From positions 496,001 through 560,000 of the forward strand of contig CBDFGG010000004.1 of assembly GCA_965247015.1 (NCBI GenBank): a stretch of 64,000 nt of DNA, given 5' to 3'. A model generated the notes under the pieces. The model saw nothing but the letters and a program-made list of their open reading frames with translations. It was not told the DNA's origin and did no database searches. The position numbers and the translations under genes were made by a program. This document shows, piece after piece, positions 51,910-60,936 of the stretch (positions within the stretch are counted from its first letter, which is position 1; each line of letters begins with the position of its first letter). Origin of the DNA: JAIXWP01 sp965247015. GTDB lineage: Bacteria > Bacteroidota > Bacteroidia > Flavobacteriales_D > Sanyastnellaceae.

Positions 51910-54066
51910 TCATCCTTCTACTTTAATCTTGATGTACTGGAACTGCTCATAAATGGATTTGTTCTCCTGAGCATCTTTCTCATACACCTTACCCTGAACC
52001 AATGCGGTTGGTTTTACAAATGTAAAGTTTTCTTCTCTTTTATAACCTAATTTTTCTAATTCTCCTGCAATCATATCTTCTGCAGCCTTTGCTCTCCATT
52101 GTGCAAGCTCTTCATTGTTTTTAAACTTAGAAGATGGCACTCGTGAAGCACTTGCCTCAACACTGATCGTCACTTTTCCTTTGTCATAAAGAATCTTCTG
52201 AATATCCTTCACAAACTGTTGGAACTTCACTTCTTTCGCTCCGAAATCTTTTGAATCGTACACGAAATAGCGAGAGAATTCAGCATATCCAAGAGATTCA
52301 ATGAATTGTGTTTTCACAGGATTCTTTGGATCATAACCCAAATCTTTTTTCTCTTCTTTAGGTTTCTCTACTGCCACCGGCTCTTCCTTCTTAGGCTCTA
52401 CCTTTGGTTCTACTGGTTTAGCTGGCTCATTTTTACCTAGAGCAACTGGAATCAAGTAAACCTCTCTTTCAAGCTCCAAGAAATTGCTTTCGCAAGGAAC
52501 ATTGATATCATCCTGCTTAATCTTTTCCTTGCCTTTGAAATAGTCGATATGATAACCCGTACATGGATTCAAGATTGCCAAATAGCCTCCGTCACGTTTT
52601 CTAGGACGGTATTCCATTACCTCACCAGTCTTGTTATTTGTAACAACAATTTTCAAATCATCAGGGAGCTCTTGACCTTCCTCTCCTATGATAAATCCTT
52701 TCAAGACTGCAAGCTTGGTCACATTATCAGACTCTGGCAACTCGATCAAATAAATATCTTTTTTACCATATCCACCATCGCGTTCAGACGAGTAATACGC
52801 TCTCTTTCCATCCGCCATAGGCTGGAAGAAAACGTCGTCGTCTACAGAGTTTAACGGATAGCCCATTGTTTCAGGCTTGCCCCACTCCCCATCTGCTCCT
52901 TGCTTAGTATAAAACAAGTCAAAGCCACCGATGCTATTGTGACCTTGTGATGCGAAGTACATGCCCTTCCCATCAGGTGTCAAGAAAGGAGAATCCTCAT
53001 CCAAAGCGGTATTCAAAGTTGGACCACAATTCAGTGCCTTACTCCATGTACCATCCGGTAATTTCACACAGCGATAAATATCTCTACCACCTAATCCACC
53101 CGGACGATCTGATACAAAATAGAGTGTGGATTCATCCGCACTAATTGTAGCGTGCGTCTCCCAAGTAGTTGGTGTATTGATATCAGAACCCAACTTCGCT
53201 GGGTCGCTCCAAATTTCCCCGATCAACTTACTATACAAAACACGTCCATCTCCCAAGCTATCTCGGTAGATAAATAGTGTTTGCCCGTCAGGTGAAACGC
53301 TGATAGATGCATCGTGCTCATCTGAGTTTAAGTTTAGAAGTTCAGGTGCTCCCCACTCCCCCTCATCCGTTTTGTATGATGCATAAATATCATCTTTAAA
53401 CTCCCCTGTTTCTGCATTCACAATTCTACTATTCGTTGAATCCGGACGAAGTCTTCTACTCGTAAAGAAGAGTGAACTTTCATCCAATGCGAGTACTGGG
53501 CTGAAGTCGTTGTCAGGCCCGTTTACCACCGGACCTAAGTTTGTGATCACATAATTTTTTGGATTGGCCATTTGTCTGCGTGCCTCTTCGCACTGCGCCA
53601 AACCTTGTTCTGCCAATGCTGTCAAGCGATGCTTTTTAGACAATGACTTTTTTAGTTTGGTAAATGACTCTGTAGCCGCATCCAACTGATAATTCAAATG
53701 CTGCGCAACAGCCAAATAATAAAGCGCATCCACTGGAGCCTTTCTTTCCATCGGATCGAAAGGATCATAATTTTTCGAAACCTTTTTTGCAACTGCTACT
53801 TCTAAATAGGAAAGGGCTTCTTTCTTATTCGTCGCAGTTTGTAAATAGCTATATCCCAACTTATAGTTGACGTTTCCATTGTTTGGATCATCTTCTAAAA
53901 TGCGCTGCCACTCTTTGATAGCCTGCACCCATAGATTTTCCTCCATGAGTTTATTCGCTTCATAAAAGCGCTGTGTGAAATCACCACGATCCTTGGGAGG
54001 AATGGATGTGGCATATGACATCATCACAGTAAACAACAAGAATGAAAAACCAACTATGCGTTTCAT
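51910..54066 (-). CDS. Envelope protein with TPR, PD40 beta-propeller and degenerate OmpA-like domain
   Basis: Exported 718-aa protein. Signal peptide 1-19 (ending SYA). TPR-like helices (about 30-170) are followed by a PD40/WD40-like propeller (about 180-440) with repeats such as SPDGQTLFI, SADESTLYFVSDRPGG, TPDGKGMYFAS and ADGKRAYYSSERDGG. A carboxypeptidase-regulatory-like strand region (about 455-545), a Glu/Lys/Pro-rich linker (555-590) and a C-terminal OmpA-like domain follow. This order resembles PorE-type proteins of T9SS. The usual peptidoglycan-binding Asp motif is replaced by EASAS, though RAKAAEDM is kept, so peptidoglycan binding is doubtful. Followed by a terminator. Confidence 0.88.
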   Translation of the reverse strand: MKRIVGFSFLLFTVMMSYATSIPPKDRGDFTQRFYEANKLMEENLWVQAIKEWQRILEDDPNNGNVNYKLGYSYLQTATNKKEALSYLEVAVAKKVSKNYDPFDPMERKAPVDALYYLAVAQHLNYQLDAATESFTKLKKSLSKKHRLTALAEQGLAQCEEARRQMANPKNYVITNLGPVVNGPDNDFSPVLALDESSLFFTSRRLRPDSTNSRIVNAETGEFKDDIYASYKTDEGEWGAPELLNLNSDEHDASISVSPDGQTLFIYRDSLGDGRVLYSKLIGEIWSDPAKLGSDINTPTTWETHATISADESTLYFVSDRPGGLGGRDIYRCVKLPDGTWSKALNCGPTLNTALDEDSPFLTPDGKGMYFASQGHNSIGGFDLFYTKQGADGEWGKPETMGYPLNSVDDDVFFQPMADGKRAYYSSERDGGYGKKDIYLIELPESDNVTKLAVLKGFIIGEEGQELPDDLKIVVTNNKTGEVMEYRPRKRDGGYLAILNPCTGYHIDYFKGKEKIKQDDINVPCESNFLELEREVYLIPVALGKNEPAKPVEPKVEPKKEEPVAVEKPKEEKKDLGYDPKNPVKTQFIESLGYAEFSRYFVYDSKDFGAKEVKFQQFVKDIQKILYDKGKVTISVEASASRVPSSKFKNNEELAQWRAKAAEDMIAGELEKLGYKREENFTFVKPTALVQGKVYEKDAQENKSIYEQFQYIKIKVEG

Positions 54067-54089
54067 TTAGCTAGGTTTAATATTTTATT

Positions 54090-55457
54090 TTAAATCTCGC
54101 GGTTGATATCAAATGATTCCAAATAATCAGCAACTCTTCTCACGAAGCTTCCACCCAATGCACCATCTACCACACGGTGGTCGTAGCTGTGTGAAAGGAA
54201 CATCATGTGACGAATTCCTAAAGTATCTCCATAAGGAGTTTCAATAACCGCTGGTTTCTTGCGAATAGCACCTACTGCCATAATCGCCACCTGTGGTTGG
54301 TTAATGATAGGAGTTCCCATCACATTTCCAAAAGTACCAACGTTGGTCAAAGTGTAAGTTCCACCTTGAATCTCGTCTGGTGTCAATTTGTTTGCACGTG
54401 CGCGATCTGCAAGATCATTCACCTTGCTTGCAAGTCCTACCAAGTTCAATTGATCTGCATTTTTAATAACAGGTACAATTAGGTTACCACTTGGAAGTGC
54501 CGCAGCCATTCCAATATTGATATCTCTGCGAATGATGATTTTAGTATCATCTACAGAAACGTTGATATTCGGGAAATCCTTGATTGCTCTTGCCACCGCT
54601 TCAATAAATAACGGAGTAAAAGTCAATTTGGTTTTGTGCTTTTGCTCGAAAGCTTTTTTCACCTTCTCTCTCCACATCACGATATTGGTCACATCAGCCT
54701 CTACATAGCTTGTTACGTGTGGAGAAGTTTGAACGCTCATCACCATGTGATCAGCGATCAGCTTACGCATACGATCCATCTCAACGATTTCATCGTTTGC
54801 ACCAATTGAAATTGCAGGCTTGTGTCCCGCGGCTTTTGGAGCAGGTGCAGGAGCGCTTGCAGCAGGAGCAGCAGCCACAGCAGGGGCGCTAGGAGCCTCT
54901 ACTTTAGCGGCAGGAGCAACTACGACACCATTCTGTTTCTTATCAATAAATTCTAAAATATCTGACTTTGTCACACGACCACCTTGACCAGATCCTTGGA
55001 TCATTTCAAGTTCTGTCATGCTCACGCCTTCTGTCTTTGCAATTGTTCTTACAAGCGGAGAATAGAATTTACCAGACGGTCCATTCTTCAATACTTCTAC
55101 AGCCATTGGTTCGGCTAATGCGGCCGCTGCAATGTGTGCTGTATTTGCAGTCACTTCAGGAGTTGGAGCGGCAGCTGGTGCAGGAGCAGCAGCAACTGGT
55201 GCAGCAGAAGCGCCAGCACCGGTACCAATCAACGCGATTGGTTGACCTACCTGAACTACATCGCCTTCTTTAACAAGACATTTTAGTAGCACACCATCCT
55301 CTGGTGAAGGAACCTCGCTATCGACCTTGTCCGTAGCGATTTCAATGATAGGCTCATCGGCCTTCACTGCATCTCCTTCTTTTTTTACCCATTTTATGAT
55401 AGTGGCTTCGGCCACACTTTCGCCCATTTTAGGCAGTAGCAACTCTATTTGTGACAT
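54090..55457 (-). CDS. 2-oxo acid dehydrogenase E2 (dihydrolipoamide acyltransferase)
   Basis: Acyltransferase core of a 2-oxo acid dehydrogenase complex. The lipoyl domain (2-78) carries Lys44 in EIATDKVDSEV. An Ala/Pro-rich linker, an E1/E3-binding domain (131-168; SPLVRTIAKTEGV ... GGRVTKSDI) and a second Ala/Pro linker lead to the catalytic domain (about 220-455) with His427 and Asp431 in DHRVVDG. The 455-aa length with a single lipoyl domain suits a branched-chain 2-oxo acid or similar complex; E1 and E3 are not in the window. A -7 box lies upstream. Confidence 0.93.
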   Translation of the reverse strand: MSQIELLLPKMGESVAEATIIKWVKKEGDAVKADEPIIEIATDKVDSEVPSPEDGVLLKCLVKEGDVVQVGQPIALIGTGAGASAAPVAAAPAPAAAPTPEVTANTAHIAAAALAEPMAVEVLKNGPSGKFYSPLVRTIAKTEGVSMTELEMIQGSGQGGRVTKSDILEFIDKKQNGVVVAPAAKVEAPSAPAVAAAPAASAPAPAPKAAGHKPAISIGANDEIVEMDRMRKLIADHMVMSVQTSPHVTSYVEADVTNIVMWREKVKKAFEQKHKTKLTFTPLFIEAVARAIKDFPNINVSVDDTKIIIRRDINIGMAAALPSGNLIVPVIKNADQLNLVGLASKVNDLADRARANKLTPDEIQGGTYTLTNVGTFGNVMGTPIINQPQVAIMAVGAIRKKPAVIETPYGDTLGIRHMMFLSHSYDHRVVDGALGGSFVRRVADYLESFDINREI

Positions 55458-55482
55458 GCGTTATATCCTTTTTAAGGTGTTG

Positions 55483-55490
55483 CAAAGGTA
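55483..55490 (-). promoter_or_regulatory. Candidate -7 box of the E2 gene (TACCTTTG)
   Basis: On the minus strand TACCTTTG lies 25 bases before the ATG at 55457. Confidence 0.5.
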
Positions 55491-55538
55491 CGCTTTTAGT
55501 TGGTTGCTTTTATAGGTGTGAAAAACGTGTTAATTTAC

Positions 55539-56774
55539 TCAAATCCAGATAGTTTCGCTTGTGTTGTAATCGATTCTATCAAAAATCATCAAAAGGAAGT
55601 AGAAAAACACCACTCCCGCCTGGACTTCTAGAAATGATTCAAACAGAAAATTAAGCATTGATAATCCTATCAAAGCTTGATAAAAATAGCTTCTAGATTG
55701 AATCGCTTTTTTAGCATGAATCAATAAGAAAAATAAGAAAGCCAACAATCCTATCCAACCCAACTCAACACCCACTTGAAGGAACTGATTGTGCGCATTG
55801 AGATTTTTTTCCGCAGCATAATTTTGTCCCATCCCCACATAACTGCGATTCATTTCTACTGATGCATTTCCAACGCCCACCCCGAGAGGATAGTGTTTCA
55901 TTAAATCTACGGATGCAGACCACGTTACTCTTCTCAATTCGGTGCTTGTATGCGCTTCTTCCTGAGGCGCTGCTTGTGCTGCATCAGCCGTTGCGCCTTC
56001 TACTCTTTGTGCAGTGAGCGGTAGTGTGAAAGTAAGTCCCACTAATAAGACCAATGCCGCTGCACAAACGGCAATCGCATGTCGATGTATAATGCCCCGA
56101 CGCACCGCAACAAATAGTGCCCATAAAATGGCGATCCCCGCAGATATTAGGCCCGCCTTGGAAGCTAGCATGACTATGAATAAAATCACTAGTATAGTCA
56201 AGGACCAATGGAGCCATTTTTTTCTAAATAAAAAATTCATCTTCATACCTCGCATCAGCAATACCAATAATGTCAGGCTCTGGTACATCGCCATATAAGT
56301 AGGATGAAAATAAATACCTAGCTTCGAATAGGTCAAATATTCTCGTGTATCAAAAATAGCCGCGCGATATACTCCATAGCCCAATGCGAAAAGCATAAAT
56401 ACCAAACACCCAATCACGAAAGAATGAAGTATTTGCTGTCCTTCTTTAATCGAAAACTTAGGAGTTAAAATCGCGAGTATTGGAAAGAGCAACATACTTG
56501 CTTTGTATTCCAACTCTTTCAGAGCAGAAGCCTCATCCATCGAGGCACTCAAACCCAACGCCATCATGCCATACAGCGCAACGGGAATTAAAAAATGGGA
56601 AGTCGATTTTTCAAAATACCATCGTCTGCGTTTTATCGCATAGTAAATAGCATATAACAAAAACAGCCCTAAAAATCCGGGCACATATTTCTTGTGCAAT
56701 GGAATTAAAAAAGCAATGAGCATACAAAAATTGTAATGCCCGTTATTCGTTGATATGTATGATCTCCAACTCAT
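55539..56774 (-). CDS. O-antigen ligase-family membrane protein
   Basis: Polytopic inner-membrane protein of 411 aa with about 11 hydrophobic segments and a periplasmic loop near 255-320. That loop contains RRVTWSASVDLMKHYPLGVGVGNASVEMN and NAHNQFLQVGVELGW, the Wzy_C pattern of O-antigen ligases and polymerases. It joins or polymerises surface polysaccharide; the exact acceptor is not known. It is the last of three minus-strand genes: its ATG overlaps the DinB-family stop codon (ATGA). Its link to glycan genes elsewhere in the window is by function only. Confidence 0.9.
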   Translation of the reverse strand: MSWRSYISTNNGHYNFCMLIAFLIPLHKKYVPGFLGLFLLYAIYYAIKRRRWYFEKSTSHFLIPVALYGMMALGLSASMDEASALKELEYKASMLLFPILAILTPKFSIKEGQQILHSFVIGCLVFMLFALGYGVYRAAIFDTREYLTYSKLGIYFHPTYMAMYQSLTLLVLLMRGMKMNFLFRKKWLHWSLTILVILFIVMLASKAGLISAGIAILWALFVAVRRGIIHRHAIAVCAAALVLLVGLTFTLPLTAQRVEGATADAAQAAPQEEAHTSTELRRVTWSASVDLMKHYPLGVGVGNASVEMNRSYVGMGQNYAAEKNLNAHNQFLQVGVELGWIGLLAFLFFLLIHAKKAIQSRSYFYQALIGLSMLNFLFESFLEVQAGVVFFYFLLMIFDRIDYNTSETIWI

Positions 56775-57310
56775 GCAGTCGGCTGACTAGACTTCAAAGT
56801 TTCTAGTTGAGGCAAATGATGTTTGATGTGTTCTGTCAAAAAATCCAAAGTGTACTCCAAGGTCAACATTCCCGCTGCGGGCTGTTTGAAAATCAACCGA
56901 TCATTGAATTCATTTGGAAGTTGATTTAAAAAAAGAGCATACTGTTCTCGAAGCGCATTCCATCTTTTTTCCAATGACTCAAAAGTTTCTTCGCCGTCAG
57001 GCTCCGGTAAGACCGCAGGGGCTTTATATTTCTCACCACTTGCCAAACGATCGACTAATCGCGTTCCGTTTGCAATTTGCTCGTCCCCTACTCGATCCAA
57101 AGCTTCCCATCCGCTGGATGTTTTCTTTACCATGTAGCCGAGGGTTCCTCCTTCACTAAAAAGAATATGCTGAATCACTTGAATCATACTCCAAGACTCT
57201 GCGCTGGGCTTGTAGCTGCGCTGCTCTGATGTGCTTGATGCAAGAATGGACATTGCAGCATTTTTCGCTGCCTCCAATTCATCCCATTTTTCCAATCTAC
57301 TTTGTTCCAT
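56771..57310 (-). CDS. DinB-family protein
   Basis: A 179-aa four-helix-bundle protein of the DinB/YfiT-like group. Candidate metal-binding histidines are in VIQHILFSEG (near 50) and LTEHIKHHLPQL (near 160-170), the usual placement. Members include thiol-dependent transferases, but most are uncharacterised. It lies between an ElaA-type gene (nine bases upstream) and the O-antigen ligase (four-base overlap). Confidence 0.85.
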   Translation of the reverse strand: MEQSRLEKWDELEAAKNAAMSILASSTSEQRSYKPSAESWSMIQVIQHILFSEGGTLGYMVKKTSSGWEALDRVGDEQIANGTRLVDRLASGEKYKAPAVLPEPDGEETFESLEKRWNALREQYALFLNQLPNEFNDRLIFKQPAAGMLTLEYTLDFLTEHIKHHLPQLETLKSSQPTA

Positions 57311-57319
57311 GCTGCCAAT

Positions 57320-57784
57320 TTAATTGGTTTTACTCAAAGTCATTTCAATGTGTGGTATATCGTCTTCGAGATAGGATTCACTCACTTTGGTAAAACCAAG
57401 ACTCTCATAAAATTTTTGAAGATATTCTTGCGCTGAAATTCGAATTAAACTTTCTCCATAAATCGCAAACAAACCGGCAATCGCCTTCTCCATCAATGTC
57501 ACTCCAACCCCTGTCCTCCTCACGGAAGCATGTGTCACTACTCTTCCTATAGACATATCCTCATAACTCACTCCCGGCGCTACTAGTCTAGCGTATGCGA
57601 CCATCTTTCCGGAGGCATCTTTTGCAAATAAATGATGTGACTTTTGATCTTTACCATCTACATCTTGGTATGGACAAGTTTGTTCTAGTACAAAAACTTC
57701 CGCCCGCAATTGAAGAGCGTGGTAAAGATCTAGTTTGTCCAATTCATTCCAAGATACAAGGCTCCAAGTCAAAGAATTCGTCAT
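57320..57784 (-). CDS. ElaA-type GNAT N-acetyltransferase
   Basis: A 154-aa GNAT protein with the ElaA signature LRAEVFVLEQTCPYQDVDGKD (27-47), SHHLFA, and the acetyl-CoA loop RTGVGVTLM (near 110-118). Function of ElaA is not established. First gene of the three-gene minus-strand unit that ends with the O-antigen ligase; it is divergent from the ABC-F gene. Confidence 0.9.
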   Translation of the reverse strand: MTNSLTWSLVSWNELDKLDLYHALQLRAEVFVLEQTCPYQDVDGKDQKSHHLFAKDASGKMVAYARLVAPGVSYEDMSIGRVVTHASVRRTGVGVTLMEKAIAGLFAIYGESLIRISAQEYLQKFYESLGFTKVSESYLEDDIPHIEMTLSKTN

Positions 57785-57834
57785 ATTCTATCGCTATATA
57801 TTTCAGTGAGCCAATATCGGAGGAAATGCAGTGC

Positions 57835-57842
57835 TATCTTTG
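57835..57842 (+). promoter_or_regulatory. Candidate -7 box just before the ABC-F gene (TATCTTTG)
   Basis: TATCTTTG ends six bases before the ATG at 57849, implying a nearly leaderless mRNA. Confidence 0.55.
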
Positions 57843-57848
57843 CACCCC

Positions 57849-59717
57849 ATGAATTATTTATCAGTTGAGCATATTTCAAAATCATACGGAGATCAAATTC
57901 TTTTTGAAGATCTAAATTTTGGAATTGAAAAAGGTCAAAAAGTTGCACTCGTTGCACGCAACGGTGCCGGAAAATCATCTCTCTTCAAAATCCTTGTAGG
58001 CCTCGATACACCTGATGGTGGAATCATAAGCTACAATCGTGAAGTGCGCATTGGCTTTCTTGCTCAAGAACATGGACTAGATGACAACTTAACTATCCTT
58101 GAAAATATTTTCATTGCTAAAAACCCCATGACGCGCGCCATTGCTGCGTATGAAAAAGCGCTTTTGGAAAATGACAATGATGCGTTGCATCGTGCGCATG
58201 ACCAAATGGACCAAACAGGAGCATGGGACTATGAAGCGAAAGCAAAGCAAATTCTTGGGGGACTCGAAATTCATGATCTTGAAAAAGTAGTCGGACAATT
58301 ATCGGGGGGGCAAAAGCGAAGAATCGCATTAGCGAAGGTCCTTATCGAAGAACCAGATCTCGTATTCCTCGATGAGCCCACCAACCACCTCGATCTTGAT
58401 ATGATCGAATGGCTCGAAGAATTTTTGAATCGATCAAACATGACCATTTTCATGATCACCCACGATCGATACTTCTTGGAAAATATCACCGATGAAATTC
58501 TTGAGCTAGAGAATAAACAGATCTATAAGTACAAAGGAAATTTCTCTTATTATTTAGAGAAAAAAGCAGAACGCGAAACCCTCGAAGAAAGCTCTCGTGA
58601 AAAGGCAATGAATCTTTTCAAAAGAGAATTAGAATGGGCGCGTAAAATGCCTAAAGCGAGAACAACTAAAAGTAAAAGTCGCTTAGATAGCTTCGAAGAA
58701 TTAAAAGAAAAAGTTAGAAAAAATACTGACCCGGATGCACTTGAATTAGAGATCAACATCAGTCGTTTGGGAAGTAAAATTGTCGAACTACATCGTGTAA
58801 AAAAATCATATGGAGACACGAATATCATCAATGGATTCGACTACGTATTTAAGACTGGTGAAAAAGTTGGACTGGTTGGAAGAAATGGAACTGGTAAATC
58901 AACATTTCTCAATCTACTTACACAACAAATCGAACCAGATGGAGGAAAAGTAATCGTTGGAGAAACCGTTGTGTACGGCTATTACAGCCAAACAGGCATC
59001 CCTCTGAAAGATGGACAACGAGTGATTGAAGCGGTGCGAGAAGTAGCAGAATATATTCCACTTAAAAAAGGAAAAACAATCACTGCAGCACAAATGCTCG
59101 AGCGTTTTCTTTTCCCAAAACACACGCACTTTAATTACATCGAAAAACTTAGCGGTGGAGAAAAAAAGAGATTACAACTTCTCTTATTATTGATGAAGAA
59201 TCCCAACTTCATGATCCTCGATGAGCCGACCAATGATTTGGACGTATTTACCCTAAGTGCATTGGAAGAATATTTACAACACTATCCAGGTTGTTTGATC
59301 ATCGTTAGTCACGACAGATACTTCTTGGATAAATTAGTTGATCACGTTTTTGTACTTGACGGACACGGCAACGTTCGCGATATTTTCGGAAGCTATTCCA
59401 CATTCCGCGCTACCATGGATGAAATGGCAAAGGCGGAAAAAGATCGCGTGCAAGCAAAAGAATTAGCAGCTACTGCGGTAAAAGAAGAAGCATCAAAAGC
59501 AAAGACAAAAATTTCTTACAAAGACAAATTCGAATTCGATCAACTCGAAAAAGAAATTCCCGTCCTTGAAAAAAAGAAGAAAGAATTAGAAGAAAAACTT
59601 TCACAAGTACTCGACCAGCACAACGAATTAATGGCTGTGTCGGAACAACTTGGAAAAGTAGTCGATGAGCTGGATGCTAAATCGCTTCGCTGGTTAGAAT
59701 TGAGTGAACTTCTTTAG
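57849..59717 (+). CDS. ABC-F ATPase, Uup-like
   Basis: Cytosolic ribosome- or DNA-associated ATPase without membrane segments. The 622-aa protein starts at the ATG at 57849 (MNYLSVEHIS); an in-frame ATG at 57831 would overlap the promoter box. Two ABC domains: Walker A ARNGAGKSS (36-44) with LSGGQKRRIALAK, and VGRNGTGKST with LSGGEKKRLQL; both Walker B motifs read LDEPTN. A linker rich in Arg/Lys separates them. A coiled-coil C-terminal domain (about 545-615) is typical of the Uup branch. Two bases separate its stop from that of convergent paaE. Confidence 0.93.
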   Translation: MNYLSVEHISKSYGDQILFEDLNFGIEKGQKVALVARNGAGKSSLFKILVGLDTPDGGIISYNREVRIGFLAQEHGLDDNLTILENIFIAKNPMTRAIAAYEKALLENDNDALHRAHDQMDQTGAWDYEAKAKQILGGLEIHDLEKVVGQLSGGQKRRIALAKVLIEEPDLVFLDEPTNHLDLDMIEWLEEFLNRSNMTIFMITHDRYFLENITDEILELENKQIYKYKGNFSYYLEKKAERETLEESSREKAMNLFKRELEWARKMPKARTTKSKSRLDSFEELKEKVRKNTDPDALELEINISRLGSKIVELHRVKKSYGDTNIINGFDYVFKTGEKVGLVGRNGTGKSTFLNLLTQQIEPDGGKVIVGETVVYGYYSQTGIPLKDGQRVIEAVREVAEYIPLKKGKTITAAQMLERFLFPKHTHFNYIEKLSGGEKKRLQLLLLLMKNPNFMILDEPTNDLDVFTLSALEEYLQHYPGCLIIVSHDRYFLDKLVDHVFVLDGHGNVRDIFGSYSTFRATMDEMAKAEKDRVQAKELAATAVKEEASKAKTKISYKDKFEFDQLEKEIPVLEKKKKELEEKLSQVLDQHNELMAVSEQLGKVVDELDAKSLRWLELSELL

Positions 59718-59719
59718 TA

Positions 59720-60805
59720 CTAGTGTACATCGAAGTTTACTACAACACGCTTACTCTTTGGCTTCGCTTGGCAAGTGAGAATAAATCCATTCTCCACCTC
59801 GCCTGGCTCTAGAGCGTAATTGACATCCATTGGCGCCTCACCTTCTTCGAGTTTCGCACGGCACGTGCAGCACATTCCTCCTTTACACGAGAACGGAATA
59901 TCCATTCCATGGCGCTGAGCCGCATCCAAAATTGACATGCCATTCATAGGCATTACAAAGTCTAATTGCTGACCATCAAAAACAACTGACACATTACTTA
60001 CTTCACCTGAATCAACAGCTTTCGCGGGCTCAGCCTTTTTCTCTGCAGTGTTAATCTGACCAGGACTCGCAAACAATTCGAAATGTATATTTTCTGCCGG
60101 TAAGCCTACCGTCTTCATGTGCTCACTCACAGCGCGAATCATCGGCTCTGGACCACATACAAACACCTCATGAATATTTTCCATATCAATGAAATGCTTT
60201 CCGAATCCATCACACTTATCGGCATCGATGCGACCATAGAATAATTGAATATCATTAGGCTCGCCACTCAATACATGAAACACTCTAAACTTACCGAGAT
60301 AGCGATCTTTCATGTCCTCCAATTCATCGCGGAAAATGATGGTGTTAAACCAACGATTCCCGTAAATCAAAGTGACCGTACTCTTTGGCTCAGATTTCAA
60401 AACACTCTTTGCGATCGACATTACAGGAGTGATTCCACTACCCGCCGCGACTAATAAATAGTTCTTTGAATTTGTCTCGCTCAACTCAGAAGTGAAATGT
60501 CCCATCGGGGTCATCACCTGCATTTCCTGACCGACACTCAAATTTTCATTTGCCCAAGAACTAAAAGTACCACCATCCACTTTTTTAATTGCCACGCGCA
60601 ATTCATTGTCATGAATCCCGCTGCAAATAGAGTAAGAGCGACGAATATCTTCGCCTGCAATCGTTTCACGAAGTGTCAAATACTGACCTTGTTGGAACTT
60701 ATAATTTTCCTTCAATTCAGCTGGTACTTCAAATGCTACGCTAACACAATCCAATGTTTCGCGTCTTACATCACTTATCTTTAGGGTATGAAATTTAGGT
60801 CTCAT
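59720..60805 (-). CDS. paaE: Phenylacetyl-CoA epoxidase reductase subunit PaaE-like
   Basis: FAD/NAD(P)H reductase with a plant-type 2Fe-2S domain, 361 aa from the ATG at 60805 (MRPKFHTLKI); an in-frame TTG eleven codons upstream is unlikely. The FAD motif is RRSYSICSG, the nucleotide site GSGITPVMSIAKSVL and the CGPEPMI block precede a linker (about 250-270). The ferredoxin domain has ligands in CKGGMCCTCRAKLEEG and a last Cys in TCQAKP. It would pass electrons to the PaaA-containing epoxidase; divergent paaA supports this. Other ferredoxin reductases share the layout. Confidence 0.87.
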   Translation of the reverse strand: MRPKFHTLKISDVRRETLDCVSVAFEVPAELKENYKFQQGQYLTLRETIAGEDIRRSYSICSGIHDNELRVAIKKVDGGTFSSWANENLSVGQEMQVMTPMGHFTSELSETNSKNYLLVAAGSGITPVMSIAKSVLKSEPKSTVTLIYGNRWFNTIIFRDELEDMKDRYLGKFRVFHVLSGEPNDIQLFYGRIDADKCDGFGKHFIDMENIHEVFVCGPEPMIRAVSEHMKTVGLPAENIHFELFASPGQINTAEKKAEPAKAVDSGEVSNVSVVFDGQQLDFVMPMNGMSILDAAQRHGMDIPFSCKGGMCCTCRAKLEEGEAPMDVNYALEPGEVENGFILTCQAKPKSKRVVVNFDVH

Positions 60806-60823
60806 GTCGTTGTTTGGTGGGGG

Positions 60824-60831
60824 CAAATGTA
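60824..60831 (-). promoter_or_regulatory. Candidate -7 box of paaE (TACATTTG)
   Basis: On the minus strand TACATTTG lies 18 bases before the ATG at 60805, in the paaE-paaA divergent gap. Confidence 0.5.
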
Positions 60832-60924
60832 GAAACAAGACTACTTAAAATCCGTCAAATGACAGAAATCAGAGGTTTTCTTGTTTAGTTGAACAATAGT
60901 TTTACTAATCTTGTTTTGGTTTTA

Positions 60925-60932
60925 TACCTTCG
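60925..60932 (+). promoter_or_regulatory. Possible -7 box, TTCG variant, of paaA (TACCTTCG)
   Basis: TACCTTCG ends four bases before the paaA ATG at 60937; one mismatch to TAnnTTTG. Confidence 0.4.
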
Positions 60933-60936
60933 TAAC

